45,300 nucleotides of DNA from Aliivibrio_A kagoshimensis. GTDB lineage: Bacteria > Pseudomonadota > Gammaproteobacteria > Enterobacterales > Vibrionaceae. The notes beneath the pieces are model-generated. The model ran no database searches, was not told where the DNA came from, and saw nothing but the letters and a program-made list of their open reading frames with translations. Position 1 is the stretch's first letter, and every line of letters begins with the position of its first letter. Where the stretch lies: NCBI RefSeq assembly GCF_050337105.1, contig NZ_JAKJSQ010000031.1, forward strand, positions 1-45,300, given 5' to 3'. Position numbers and translations under genes: made by a program. Shown here one piece after another: positions 17,055 through 26,183 of the stretch.

Positions 17055-18629
17055 ATGACTAGTCCTGCCATCCAACTTCAAAAAGTTAACAAACGATTTG
17101 GCCCTGTGTGGGCAAATAAAGAGATCGATCTCTGTATAGAGTCGGGCACCATTCACGGCATTGTTGGTGAAAATGGCGCCGGGAAATCCACTTTAATGTC
17201 GATCTTATATGGTTTTTATCAAGCAGATTCTGGTGAGATCATTGTTGATGGAGAGGGGGTTAAAATTCAAAACTCTCAACACGCCATCGACTTAGGTATT
17301 GGCATGGTCCATCAGCACTTTATGCTGGTTGAAACCTTTACCGTTTTAGAGAATGTAATGCTGGGTGCAGAGGGTAATGCCCTTTTGAATCAGTCTATGC
17401 ATAGCGCAGAGAAAGCACTAAAAGAGATAGAAGATAAATATGGCCTGCATGTAAATTCTCACACTTTGATATCAGACATGCCGGTTGGATTACAACAACG
17501 CGTTGAAATTTTAAAGGCGCTCTACCGTGGTGCTCGTATCTTAATCCTTGATGAGCCTACTGGTGTATTAACTCCGCAAGAGGCGGAACAGCTGTTCGAT
17601 ATTTTGAATACGTTAAAATCTCAAGGGGTAACTATCATTTTGATTACCCACAAATTAAAAGAGATCATGGCAATCACTGATAGCGTATCAGTGATGCGAC
17701 AAGGTGAAATGGTCGCTGAGCGCAAAACATCTGAAACCAATCCGCAAGAACTGGCTGAGTTGATGGTTGGACGTAAGGTGTTATTGAATGTGGATAAAGG
17801 TCCCGCTCAACCCACAGACTCTCGTCTAAAAGTTGAAGATGTAAGCTATTTTGACTCTCGAGGTGTGAAGCGTCTAAAAAACATTAATTTCGAGTTGAAA
17901 GCGGGCGAGATATTAGGTGTGGCAGGTGTTTCTGGCAATGGCCAATCTGAACTGCTGCAAGTGTTAGCGGGGACCTTGATACCTCAAGAAGGGGAATTTG
18001 TTATTCATACCCCTGGGCATCAGCAAGCATTTAGTGCAAAAACCGCCAGAGATGCAGGTGTGATGCGTCATATTGGTATTGGACATATCCCAGAAGATCG
18101 AATTAAACAGGGTATTGTTAAGACTATGCCGGCGTCAGAGAACGCTATTTTAGGGTTTCACGATGATATAGCCTATGGCGAACGCCTGTTTGATTTAACG
18201 GCCGTTAATAATGCCACTCTCGATATGATGGAGCAATACGATGTTAGACCTGCCCATCCAGACATGAAAACCGCCAACTTCTCGGGAGGTAATCAACAAA
18301 AATTGATCGTGGCTCGAGAGATGCTTCGTCATCCCGATATTATGCTCGTTGGCCAACCGACACGTGGGGTCGATATTGGTGCCATTGAGTTTATTCATCG
18401 CAATATTATTGCCGCGAGAGATGCAGGGGCCGCCGTGCTACTCGTCTCGACAGAGCTGGATGAAATCATGTCATTGTCAGACCGCATCATCGTGTTGGTT
18501 GATGGGGAGATTTCAGGAGAAGTGAATGCGGGTGAAACGGATGAGAAAGGATTAGGTCTATTAATGGCTAACGCATCCGATACCGTTCCAACTCAACCAG
18601 TGATCTCTAAGGAAGGGGAAGAGATATGA
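17055..18629 (+). CDS. Double-domain ABC ATPase of nucleoside importer
   Basis: A 524-residue cytoplasmic ATPase with two fused nucleotide-binding domains, as in YufO/RbsA-type proteins. Domain one has Walker A GENGAGKS, a Q loop VHQHFMLVETFTVLEN and Walker B ILILDEPT, but its signature is the degenerate MPVGLQQR. Domain two has a degenerate Walker A (GVSGNGQSE), signature FSGGNQQK and an altered Walker B (IMLVGQPTRGVD), all normal for this family. The ATG at 17055 has AAGAG upstream. Its last four bases overlap the first permease start (ATGA). It powers the import of the ligand captured by the BMP-type binding protein. Confidence 0.92.
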   Translation: MTSPAIQLQKVNKRFGPVWANKEIDLCIESGTIHGIVGENGAGKSTLMSILYGFYQADSGEIIVDGEGVKIQNSQHAIDLGIGMVHQHFMLVETFTVLENVMLGAEGNALLNQSMHSAEKALKEIEDKYGLHVNSHTLISDMPVGLQQRVEILKALYRGARILILDEPTGVLTPQEAEQLFDILNTLKSQGVTIILITHKLKEIMAITDSVSVMRQGEMVAERKTSETNPQELAELMVGRKVLLNVDKGPAQPTDSRLKVEDVSYFDSRGVKRLKNINFELKAGEILGVAGVSGNGQSELLQVLAGTLIPQEGEFVIHTPGHQQAFSAKTARDAGVMRHIGIGHIPEDRIKQGIVKTMPASENAILGFHDDIAYGERLFDLTAVNNATLDMMEQYDVRPAHPDMKTANFSGGNQQKLIVAREMLRHPDIMLVGQPTRGVDIGAIEFIHRNIIAARDAGAAVLLVSTELDEIMSLSDRIIVLVDGEISGEVNAGETDEKGLGLLMANASDTVPTQPVISKEGEEI

Positions 18630-19729
18630 AAGAAACGCCAAAATGGGTAAGTATTGCGCTGGTCCCTTTTTTACAATTGTTTACCGCATTAGCCATATCA
18701 AGCCTAGTGGTATTGTTGGTTGGTGAAAGCCCGGCAGAAGCCTTCTCCGTCATGATCAAAGGGGCAACTAACCTTGAATACGGTGGATTAAATAATACCT
18801 TCTACTTTGCCACTAACTTTATTTTCACTGGACTTGCCGTGTCAGTGGCTTTCCATGCCGGGCTGTTCAATATCGGTGGTGAAGGTCAAGCGTATATTGC
18901 AGGCTTAGGTGTTGGTATTCTGATGCTACTGCTTGATGATGTATTGTCAGTTTGGTTGATGGCACCATTAGCCATTATTGTGGCCGCCGCATTTGGTGCA
19001 TTGTGGGGAGCCATTCCAGGTTATCTACAGGCAAAGCGTGGGTCGCATATTGTAGTAACAACCATCATGTTTAACTTTATCGCTTTCTCTGTGATGGGGT
19101 ACGCTCTGGTTGAACATATTGCTAAGTATGGTGGTAACTCAACCGATTCTCGATACTTTAACCCTGAAGCGGTATTCCCGAAGTTGCACGAATTAGCTGC
19201 TAGCTTTGGTATAGAGATCCCATTCTCCCTCCTTAATCCTTCAATCCTAGTTGCTCTGGTTGTGGCCTGGTTGGTGTGGTTGCTGCTGTTTCGTACTCGT
19301 TTAGGTTATTCGATCCGAGTGGTAGGACAAAACGCGACGGCTGCTGAGTATGCCGGGATTAATGCCAAAAGAATTATTATCATTGCGATGACGATTTCAG
19401 GGGCGCTAGCAGGAATGATGGCGGTTAATGAAGTTTTTGGTGCCCATAACCGTTTGATCATTAACTTTACCGGTGGCTTTGGGTTTATTGGTATCGCAGT
19501 GGCATTAATGGGAAGAAATCACCCGGTTGGCATTATATTGTCAGCGCTACTATTTGGTGCTCTGTATCAAGGCGGTACTGAAATGCAGTTTGAGATGCCA
19601 TCCCTTAACCCTGAATTGATCTTGATTATTCAAGGTTTAGTGATCTTCTTTACTGGGGCAATGGATAGATTGATCCGAAATCCCGTAGAGCGACTATTTA
19701 CCCGTAACAATAAAGCTGTGGAGGCATAG
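18626..19729 (+). CDS. Nucleoside ABC importer permease (YufP-like)
   Basis: A 367-residue inner-membrane permease of the branched-chain/ribose-type family with about ten helices. GLFNIGGEGQAYIAGLG and GFGFIGIAVALMGRNHP are typical of BmpB/YufP-like subunits. AAGGGGAAGAG lies inside the end of the ATPase gene and serves the ATG at 18626, which overlaps the ATPase stop by four bases. The second permease starts 3 bp after its stop. It forms the membrane channel as a heterodimer with that subunit. Confidence 0.92.
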   Translation: MKETPKWVSIALVPFLQLFTALAISSLVVLLVGESPAEAFSVMIKGATNLEYGGLNNTFYFATNFIFTGLAVSVAFHAGLFNIGGEGQAYIAGLGVGILMLLLDDVLSVWLMAPLAIIVAAAFGALWGAIPGYLQAKRGSHIVVTTIMFNFIAFSVMGYALVEHIAKYGGNSTDSRYFNPEAVFPKLHELAASFGIEIPFSLLNPSILVALVVAWLVWLLLFRTRLGYSIRVVGQNATAAEYAGINAKRIIIIAMTISGALAGMMAVNEVFGAHNRLIINFTGGFGFIGIAVALMGRNHPVGIILSALLFGALYQGGTEMQFEMPSLNPELILIIQGLVIFFTGAMDRLIRNPVERLFTRNNKAVEA

Positions 19730-19731
19730 AA

Positions 19732-20706
19732 ATGGATATTTTTAGTTGGTTTATCTCCACATTTGATTCGACAATTCGTCTCTCTATTCCGCTGATTTTT
19801 GCAGCAATGGCTGGGATATTTTCTGAGCGTTCAGGGGTTGTTGATATCGGGCTTGAAGGCAAAATGTTGTTTGCCGCCTTTACCGCTGCCAGTGTTTCCT
19901 ATGCATTAGGTAACCCTTGGTTAGGCTTGTTTGCTGCGGTATTGGCGTCGGTAATGCTTGCGCTAGTCCACGGTTTTGCCTGTATCACTCAACGTGGTGA
20001 TCACATCATCTCGGGGTTGGCGATTAACTTCTTCGCTTCCGGTATGACCATCACACTTGGACATGCGTGGTTCTCTCGAGGCGGACAGACACCAAGCTTG
20101 GGCCCTGAACAACGCTTTTTACCGATTGATTTGCCGGGTGCACAGTGGCTAGGTGAAAACGTGCCAGTTATTGGTACTATCTATAAAGAGCTGATATCAG
20201 GACATAATATTCTTGTTTATCTCGCCTTTATTGCCGTAGGTTTAAGTTGGTGGGTATTGTTCAGAACGCGTTTCGGTTTACGTGTGAGAGCGGTCGGTGA
20301 AGAGCCTAATGCCGTTGATAGTGCAGGTATCTCCGTTGTGTGGCTTCGTTATCGCGCGGTCATCGTTGCTGGTATTTTATGTGGTTTCGCTGGGGCGTAT
20401 TTGTCTACGGCGCAAAACGCAGCCTTTGGTAAAGAGATGACAGCAGGGCAGGGTTACATCGCGTTAGCCGCCGTTATTTTTGGTAAATGGAAGCCAAGGA
20501 ATGCCTTTTTAGCGTGTCTACTGTTCGGTTTCTTAACGGCACTTGAGACCAGAATGCAAGGTGTTGAAGTACCGTTTGTCGGTATTCTACCCACGCAGGT
20601 TTTCTCTGCATTGCCATACGTTTTAACCGTGGTACTGCTTGCTGGATTTATTGGTAAAGCGGTCGCACCAAAAGCGGTAGGGCAACCTTACTCGAAAGAG
20701 CGTTAA
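19732..20706 (+). CDS. Nucleoside ABC importer permease (YufQ-like)
   Basis: A 324-residue inner-membrane permease, second channel subunit of the BMP-type importer. SERSGVVDIGLEGKMLFAAF near the N terminus and GQGYIALAAVIFGKWKP near the C terminus are characteristic. GTGGAGGCATAG before the ATG supplies a good ribosome site within the end of the previous gene. It is the last gene of the operon and is followed by a strong terminator. The C-terminal tail is short and polar. Confidence 0.92.
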   Translation: MDIFSWFISTFDSTIRLSIPLIFAAMAGIFSERSGVVDIGLEGKMLFAAFTAASVSYALGNPWLGLFAAVLASVMLALVHGFACITQRGDHIISGLAINFFASGMTITLGHAWFSRGGQTPSLGPEQRFLPIDLPGAQWLGENVPVIGTIYKELISGHNILVYLAFIAVGLSWWVLFRTRFGLRVRAVGEEPNAVDSAGISVVWLRYRAVIVAGILCGFAGAYLSTAQNAAFGKEMTAGQGYIALAAVIFGKWKPRNAFLACLLFGFLTALETRMQGVEVPFVGILPTQVFSALPYVLTVVLLAGFIGKAVAPKAVGQPYSKER

Positions 20707-20738
20707 CCCAGAGTGTGTATACAGTTATTGTGAAATAG

Positions 20739-20765
20739 AAAGGCGACAGAGATGTCGCCTTTTTT
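20739..20765 (+). terminator. Intrinsic terminator of the nucleoside importer operon
   Basis: AAAGGCGAC and GTCGCCTTT pair perfectly around AGAGAT and are followed by six Ts. The A run on the left gives some function for the convergent exporter gene as well. Confidence 0.93.
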
Positions 20766-20769
20766 ATGC

Positions 20770-21978
20770 TTACTGACTGGTGACAGCTTGGTTGAAGCTC
20801 TGATGTTTGTGGTTAAACATCAATATCAACGCCATACAGAAGGCAGAAAGAACATAAAATAGACCTAAGCTCAGTTGATGGGTAATAAACTCTTGTACTA
20901 AGAATCCACCTAATAACCCAGCAAAACACATTTGAATTGAGCCCGACAGTGCAGAGATAGCTCCGACGTTCTTAGTGTGTGGAGAGAGCAGTAAAGTGAC
21001 AGACAGAGGAAACGAGATCCCTTGGCTGACGGTTAAAAGGGTGAACGCCCCAATCAGAGAGAAGAGCGATGTTGGTGTAGTGATTAAAATCAATCCAGCA
21101 ACCGCTGATAGGGTGAATGCCCCAGAGAGCATCTGAGCGGAAGAGAAGCGTTGATTCAATCGATTCAACATCACGCTGCCAACTAATAACCCAGCGGAAG
21201 GTATAATCATAACCTCACCATATTCGGCAGTGGTTAATCCTAGTCCATCTTGCAGTAAGAAAGGCATGAGTGAGATCGACACTACCGTAGAGAGGTAGGA
21301 TAGCCAGTTATAACTCGCACTGGTAATGATCTGTCGATTTCGAATTAGGCGAGAGTAGGTGCTTAGCACTGACATCACTTTGAACGGCTGAGGCTTATAG
21401 GGAAGTGTTTCTGGCAATATGGCTAATCCCAACGTGAAGATGGCACTAATGTAGATCAATACAAAACCAAAAATCCACTGCCAGCTTAAATGCCAAGCGA
21501 TCCATCCCCCTATAACAGGCCCTAAAATAGGCAGAATGGAAGCCATAATAGACATATAGGAGAGGGCTTTGGTCAGAGTGAAGCCATTGTAACTGTCCCG
21601 GAGTACACTTCTCCCTAACACAGAGGCACTTCCGGCTCCTAATCCTTGTAATAATCGACCCAGTGCTAACGCGGTGAAACTGTCTACCATCAGCACGCAG
21701 ATCACCGTACCAAGTAGATAGATACCTTGCCCAAGGATAAAAATAGGTCGTCGCCCCATCGCATCCGAAGCTGGGCCATAAAACAGTTGAGACAGTCCAA
21801 ATCCGACCAGAAACAGAGTAACTAACAGCTGCACTTGATCTTGACCCACCATCAAATCCCGGCTTATAGCAGGAAGTGCTGGGAGATAGACACTCACACC
21901 AACTTGTCCCGTTGCCAGTATCATCATGGCAAGCAGTAGTGGGGTGCGATTAAAACGTTCTTGAGAATTTATTTGCAT
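20770..21978 (-). CDS. Bcr/CflA-type (EmrD-like) drug:proton antiporter
   Basis: A 402-residue major-facilitator exporter with twelve predicted helices. Family stretches are VYLPALPAISRDL, the motif-A region GPASDAMGRRPIF between helices 2 and 3, and GRLLQGLGAGSASVLGRSVLRD in helices 4-5, typical of the DHA1 Bcr/CflA/EmrD group. It should export amphipathic drugs or metabolites using the proton gradient. It is divergent from a LysR regulator 88 bp away, with inverted repeats in between, and convergent with the nucleoside importer. The substrate cannot be read from the sequence. Confidence 0.9.
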   Translation of the reverse strand: MQINSQERFNRTPLLLAMMILATGQVGVSVYLPALPAISRDLMVGQDQVQLLVTLFLVGFGLSQLFYGPASDAMGRRPIFILGQGIYLLGTVICVLMVDSFTALALGRLLQGLGAGSASVLGRSVLRDSYNGFTLTKALSYMSIMASILPILGPVIGGWIAWHLSWQWIFGFVLIYISAIFTLGLAILPETLPYKPQPFKVMSVLSTYSRLIRNRQIITSASYNWLSYLSTVVSISLMPFLLQDGLGLTTAEYGEVMIIPSAGLLVGSVMLNRLNQRFSSAQMLSGAFTLSAVAGLILITTPTSLFSLIGAFTLLTVSQGISFPLSVTLLLSPHTKNVGAISALSGSIQMCFAGLLGGFLVQEFITHQLSLGLFYVLSAFCMALILMFNHKHQSFNQAVTSQ

Positions 21979-21983
21979 TCAAT

Positions 21984-22002
21984 TAGTCTACATTCAAGAC
22001 TA
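21984..22002. promoter_or_regulatory. Inverted repeat near exporter start
   Basis: TAGTCT and AGACTA are separated by 7 bp, just upstream of the exporter ATG. The AGTC/GACT core recurs in the longer dyad at 22033-22055, which suggests two half-related sites for one LysR-type protein. Confidence 0.4.
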
Positions 22003-22032
22003 AATAATGATAATAAACCACATAGGAAAATA

Positions 22033-22055
22033 ATTAAGTCCTTACGGGACTTAAT
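22033..22055. promoter_or_regulatory. Perfect 9-bp inverted repeat before LysR gene
   Basis: ATTAAGTCC and GGACTTAAT flank TTACG. It ends 11 bp before the LysR ATG. As DNA it would be an autoregulatory operator; as RNA it would form a leader hairpin next to the ribosome site CGGAGAGGG. Confidence 0.5.
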
Positions 22056-22066
22056 CGGAGAGGGCG

Positions 22067-22954
22067 ATGGACTGGTTAGACTGCGTGCAGAGTTATGTAA
22101 AAGTGGTGGATGAAGGCAGCTTTAGTGCCGCAGCCCGACAGATGAATACCAGCAGTTCTGCCTTAAGTAAGCGTCTGCACTGGCTTGAGGGGAGACTTGG
22201 GGTTCAATTGCTAAAACGTACCACGCGTTCGTTGTCACAAACGGAGGCGGGATTGCACTTTTATCAGCGAGCAAAGCAGCAGTTGGATGATTGGCAATCC
22301 TTGGTTGATGAGACGCGCTCAGTCAATCAAAGCCCGACTGGAGTGTTAAAAATTGGAGCAACCATCGCAGTAGGTTCTAAGCTATTAGTACGATATTTTG
22401 ATGGTTTTTTGGCGCTCTATCCCAATATTAAAATTCAACTAATTACCACCATTCCCGGTCAGCTTCCTGAGCTGAGTCTGGATATTTTCATCAGTCGAGA
22501 ATTGGACCGTTTAAATTCGTTAAGCTTTAAAGCAACGCCGTTGTTTAAACACAAAGCGGAGTTTTTTGTCTCACCGAAATACGTTAAAAAATATGGTGTG
22601 CCACAAAGTGTAGAAGAACTGGATGGTCACAACGTATTGGTTTGGGGCGAGTACAGCCGGCGAGAAGTCACACTATCAAATGGGCAACATATTACGATGA
22701 ATGGGAACTTTGCCACTACCAATCCTGAAGCTCTGTTTCACAGTGCAAAACGTGGCATGGGGATTCTACTGACTGGTCGAAGTATGATTCGTGAAGAGAT
22801 TGAGAGTGGAGAGTTAAACCATATTTTGAAAGGATTAAGTGGTGATGAGACAATGGTGCACGCCTATTATCCTAAATTAGATAATGAACACACTCGAACT
22901 CAACTATTTATTCGTTATCTCAAAGAAGAGATCGCAAAAGAGCGTGAGAAGTAA
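22067..22954 (+). CDS. LysR-family regulator of the adjacent exporter
   Basis: A 295-residue LysR-type transcription factor. The N-terminal helix-turn-helix is clear (VKVVDEGSFSAAARQMNTSSSALSKRL, then LEGRLGVQLLKRTTRSL), followed by the two-lobed effector domain. It resembles the CrgA/AaeR-like branch. The ATG has a strong GGAGAGGG upstream. It is divergent from the EmrD-like exporter, so control of that exporter in response to its substrate is the simplest role. It is convergent with the M3 peptidase, 33 bp away, without an obvious terminator. Confidence 0.9.
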   Translation: MDWLDCVQSYVKVVDEGSFSAAARQMNTSSSALSKRLHWLEGRLGVQLLKRTTRSLSQTEAGLHFYQRAKQQLDDWQSLVDETRSVNQSPTGVLKIGATIAVGSKLLVRYFDGFLALYPNIKIQLITTIPGQLPELSLDIFISRELDRLNSLSFKATPLFKHKAEFFVSPKYVKKYGVPQSVEELDGHNVLVWGEYSRREVTLSNGQHITMNGNFATTNPEALFHSAKRGMGILLTGRSMIREEIESGELNHILKGLSGDETMVHAYYPKLDNEHTRTQLFIRYLKEEIAKEREK

Positions 22955-22987
22955 CCGACTTCCCACGCTTCATTTTAATCTCGACGA

Positions 22988-24838
22988 TTATCGTCCATAG
23001 GTAGAGACAATATACGCTTCGAATTGGCTGCACATATCGGCATCCGATTGATCGTTGTTGGCAAGCTCTTTACTGCCATCAACCACTCGAATCTTCGCAT
23101 TTAAGCTCACTAGGTCCGCTTGGGTTCGGTTGGCCAATGATGAGATTTTAGCTTGTTGCGCTGCCCACGCTTCATCAACGGTTAAGTTACATGAATCGGC
23201 AAGGTATTTTGCATTAAACCCTTCACCTGTAAGGTTCTCAATGGTGCCATTGTGGTTGACGCTATTACCACCATTCCAGTAGTGCTTTTCAAGCAATGGG
23301 CCAATCTCAGGGTTATCCGTCAAATAACCGAACTTCTCCATAAAATAGGCTCGAGTTTGATAAACCGCCATATGCGCAAGAAGATAACCTTGATAAGAAC
23401 AAGCCGCTTCATCTGACAGTAGATGAGGAATTGCCATTAGTGGTCGTGGGCTGGCGTCTAAACCGAGGATTTTCTTCTCCATATCACGAGCAAGCTGAGT
23501 TAAGTTTTCTGCAGTAAGTTCTTCATCACTTAATGCGTAGACCGCGCGCTCAAAATAGGGAACAACAAGAATACTTCTCTCTTCATAGGCTTTAAACGGC
23601 TGTTTGTTATCGACCATCGCTTTAATAATATCGTCAGGAACGGCATTTCCTTCGTCATCTTTTGCGTAACTCTTTAACCAATCCGCATCATTCAATAAGC
23701 TGTCACAGAACATCGACTGAGTCTCTGCGTAAGCCATTGAGGTTGGCGCAAACTCTTGTGAGAAACAGGGCGCGTTCATTTTTACATTGGCAAAGTGAGC
23801 GGCGTGACCCCCTTCATGGAATAGAGTATTCATACCATCAAAGCCACTGCCGACTTGGTCTGGTTTGGCATTACTGGTGAAATTGACCTTACTGGCAATC
23901 CACTCTCTATCGTTATAAAAAGCAGGAATAGGGCCGTGACAGAAACCATTTTGATATTTGCCTTTACGGTCAAGTAAATCAAGGGTTAACTCTGCCCCTG
24001 AATAGTGAATATTCAAACGAGAAAAAGACTCAACCCAGCGACGTAGTGACTTCGAAAAAGGAACGTATGGGTCAAGGTTACGCATGACGTCGCCTGCGAA
24101 TGAGAAGACAAAGTTATGCGCGTTAACAGATTGGACGCCTTTCTCTGCCACTAATCCATCTAAACTCGCTTGGTGACTATCACGCGTTCGCTCTTCAAAA
24201 TCATCCAAGATAGAGAACAGTTGAGCGGTGGTCATCTGTTCAGTTTTAACAATGGAATAGTCAAAAAAGTTATCGTAACCCAGTGCTTTAGCAAATTTGT
24301 TACGCAGCTTAACCAGTTCGATATACCCATTTCCTAGTAACCACTGCTCCAGATCCAGTAGGGCTTTGTGCGCGCTAGCTCTCACTTCTTCTTTGTCATT
24401 AGTACGGATTGTAGAGGATAAAACAGGCAGTGAGCCTTCAACCGTCTCGCCATCTTCATTGACAAACATCATGCTGTGTTTCTGTTTTTTAGCGAAAAGC
24501 GAGGCTTCAAATTTGATCAGTTCTGCTTTTAATTCCTGTGCCTCTTTTGACTCAATCGCGTGTGCATTAAACGTCGCTAACCAACCTGTTAAACCTGTAA
24601 TGGTATTTTTTTTCTCATCAGAATCGGGTTGCTGCTCAGCAAGTTCAATCTGCACTTTTATCTCTTTGATGCGATCTGCATTACTCAGAAAAGAGACCCA
24701 CTGAGTTTCCGCAGCGGCAGAGCCCGCATGGTCATCACTCATGCCCATGTAGGTGTCCCAGAAGAAGTTCTCTTTGTTTAAGTGAACCGATAGATAGTCA
24801 CTGTTTAAGGTATTGAGATACTGTTTTGCTATGGTCAT
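22988..24838 (-). CDS. M3-family metallopeptidase (oligoendopeptidase-like)
   Basis: A 616-residue cytoplasmic zinc peptidase. The active-site motif LFHEGGHAAH places HEGGH at residues 341-345, and Glu372 in AYAETQSMF is the likely third zinc ligand, at the spacing expected for family M3. There is no signal peptide. Related enzymes degrade short peptides inside the cell. The long alpha-helical N-terminal half and C-terminal bundle fit. GGATAG precedes the ATG. It is monocistronic, divergent from the DUF3541-like gene. Exact substrate range is unknown. Confidence 0.9.
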   Translation of the reverse strand: MTIAKQYLNTLNSDYLSVHLNKENFFWDTYMGMSDDHAGSAAAETQWVSFLSNADRIKEIKVQIELAEQQPDSDEKKNTITGLTGWLATFNAHAIESKEAQELKAELIKFEASLFAKKQKHSMMFVNEDGETVEGSLPVLSSTIRTNDKEEVRASAHKALLDLEQWLLGNGYIELVKLRNKFAKALGYDNFFDYSIVKTEQMTTAQLFSILDDFEERTRDSHQASLDGLVAEKGVQSVNAHNFVFSFAGDVMRNLDPYVPFSKSLRRWVESFSRLNIHYSGAELTLDLLDRKGKYQNGFCHGPIPAFYNDREWIASKVNFTSNAKPDQVGSGFDGMNTLFHEGGHAAHFANVKMNAPCFSQEFAPTSMAYAETQSMFCDSLLNDADWLKSYAKDDEGNAVPDDIIKAMVDNKQPFKAYEERSILVVPYFERAVYALSDEELTAENLTQLARDMEKKILGLDASPRPLMAIPHLLSDEAACSYQGYLLAHMAVYQTRAYFMEKFGYLTDNPEIGPLLEKHYWNGGNSVNHNGTIENLTGEGFNAKYLADSCNLTVDEAWAAQQAKISSLANRTQADLVSLNAKIRVVDGSKELANNDQSDADMCSQFEAYIVSTYGR

Positions 24839-24910
24839 CGTCTATCCTTAGTCGTTTAGAGAATTGTTTGGTGCTGTTAGATACTGCTAGTGCTAAAAAA
24901 TCACACAACG

Positions 24911-24939
24911 TTGACATTGGCACATTTGATTTTGCTATA
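24911..24939 (+). promoter_or_regulatory. Candidate sigma-70 promoter for the DUF3541-like gene
   Basis: A perfect TTGACA at 24911-24916 is followed after 16-17 bp by TGCTAT or GCTATA, about 45 bp before the ATG at 24985. The -10 is imperfect. Confidence 0.42.
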
Positions 24940-24984
24940 GCCTATCATGTCGATATTTTCTAAATCCAATAATAACGGAAATTT

Positions 24985-26121
24985 ATGTCTCATTTATCTA
25001 ATATTTGTTTAGTTTGTTGTTTTGTTTTGTTGCCATTTACCTGTGCCCAAGCAGAATCGTCGCATTCAGTGGTTAAACAACTCGAAATTAATCATCAGGT
25101 ATTAAGTTTTGAAAGGGATGCTGATGAAATAAAGCAGACATATGAGCCTCAACTTTATACCTTCTCAGCCTTTAAACGGGGACACTATGGTCTTCGTATG
25201 TATAGGCAGACGCAAGAGCTAAAATACAAAGGCGCGGTATGGTCTGATCTTGCTCGAGTGGCGAGCCGACTGAACGAAATCACTACTGAGTTGTATGAAC
25301 CCGAAGCGATCAAGGCATACTCTGAGAAGAGAATTGAGGGCTATGAAAATAGTGATGCGGTAAGACGACAGCTACGTTATGAAGCGACAGTTGAACAGCC
25401 TGAATATCTATTTCTTGGCATTGATCTTCTGGGGTCGATGGCCAGAGCCGACGAGTATGGTCTAAAGCACAGAGAGGACGACAAACTCAGAGCAATAATA
25501 AGACGTTATGATTTTTCCAAGTATGCTACCGACCCTGAAATGATTGAAGCTTGGGCAGCCCAGTTGGCAAATCAAGTCTACTGGTTGAAGCAGCTGGGTG
25601 AGCAAGATGTGACTGAGGAATTTATTGAAGCGTTTCGAAAAACTTACCCAGATGGTAAAGATGATACGTTAACTGATCAGCAGTATATGAATAAGTTGTA
25701 TGGATTAACCCACATTATTATTGCAGCCAGTGGTTACTATCAGCATGAGATTAAACAAGCGGAATATCAGTGGATATTTGACTACTATCGCAACAATATG
25801 GACTCAATTATGCGCCGCTCTAAAGAGGATGTGATTGCTGAAATTGGCATCAATTTCCTATTAGCTGGAGAGTATGATGATCCTATCGTCACCCGGACCA
25901 AACAGCACATTCAAGCATCAATCGATCGGGAGCATATGATGGTACCTTCCGTAAATGGCAGTGTGGATCTAGACGATGGCGAGCATCGAAATGTGTTGGC
26001 AGTGATGCTGTTAAATTGGCATAAGCCTCAAGCGGTGCCAACGATTCAAAAACAACCGGCGATGTTTTCTGCGATGCCTTTTGGTCTAGTGAATAAGAAC
26101 CCATTAGCGACGAAAAAATAG
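24985..26121 (+). CDS. Secreted DUF3541-like protein of unknown function
   Basis: A 378-residue exported protein with a signal peptide (about residues 1-23, ending CAQA before ESSH). The mature part is rich in helices, charged and Tyr-rich, with no membrane segment. The region ALA-AQLANQVYWLKQLG and the DDGEHRNVLAVMLLNWHKP end resemble, by memory, the DUF3541 family known mostly from marine gammaproteobacteria. A conserved-looking CxH or HxH catalytic motif is not obvious. ACGGAAATTT precedes the ATG. It is monocistronic with its own terminator. The family label is tentative and no function is assigned. Confidence 0.6.
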   Translation: MSHLSNICLVCCFVLLPFTCAQAESSHSVVKQLEINHQVLSFERDADEIKQTYEPQLYTFSAFKRGHYGLRMYRQTQELKYKGAVWSDLARVASRLNEITTELYEPEAIKAYSEKRIEGYENSDAVRRQLRYEATVEQPEYLFLGIDLLGSMARADEYGLKHREDDKLRAIIRRYDFSKYATDPEMIEAWAAQLANQVYWLKQLGEQDVTEEFIEAFRKTYPDGKDDTLTDQQYMNKLYGLTHIIIAASGYYQHEIKQAEYQWIFDYYRNNMDSIMRRSKEDVIAEIGINFLLAGEYDDPIVTRTKQHIQASIDREHMMVPSVNGSVDLDDGEHRNVLAVMLLNWHKPQAVPTIQKQPAMFSAMPFGLVNKNPLATKK

Positions 26122-26127
26122 AACATC

Positions 26128-26163
26128 AAAAAGGGGAGCACCCGTTCGGTGATCCCCTTTTTT
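26128..26163. terminator. Bidirectional intrinsic terminator
   Basis: GGGGAGCACC and GGTGATCCCC pair with one mismatch around CGTTC; an A run precedes and six Ts follow. It serves the converging DUF3541-like and GH63 genes. Confidence 0.93.
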
Positions 26164-26183
26164 CATGATGACATTATTCTAGG

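Noticed and set aside
24917..24936. Sigma-54-like TGGCAC...TTGC
   Set aside because: The spacer is 8 bp instead of 5, so the GG and GC elements are out of phase. A TTGACA just upstream gives a better sigma-70 reading.
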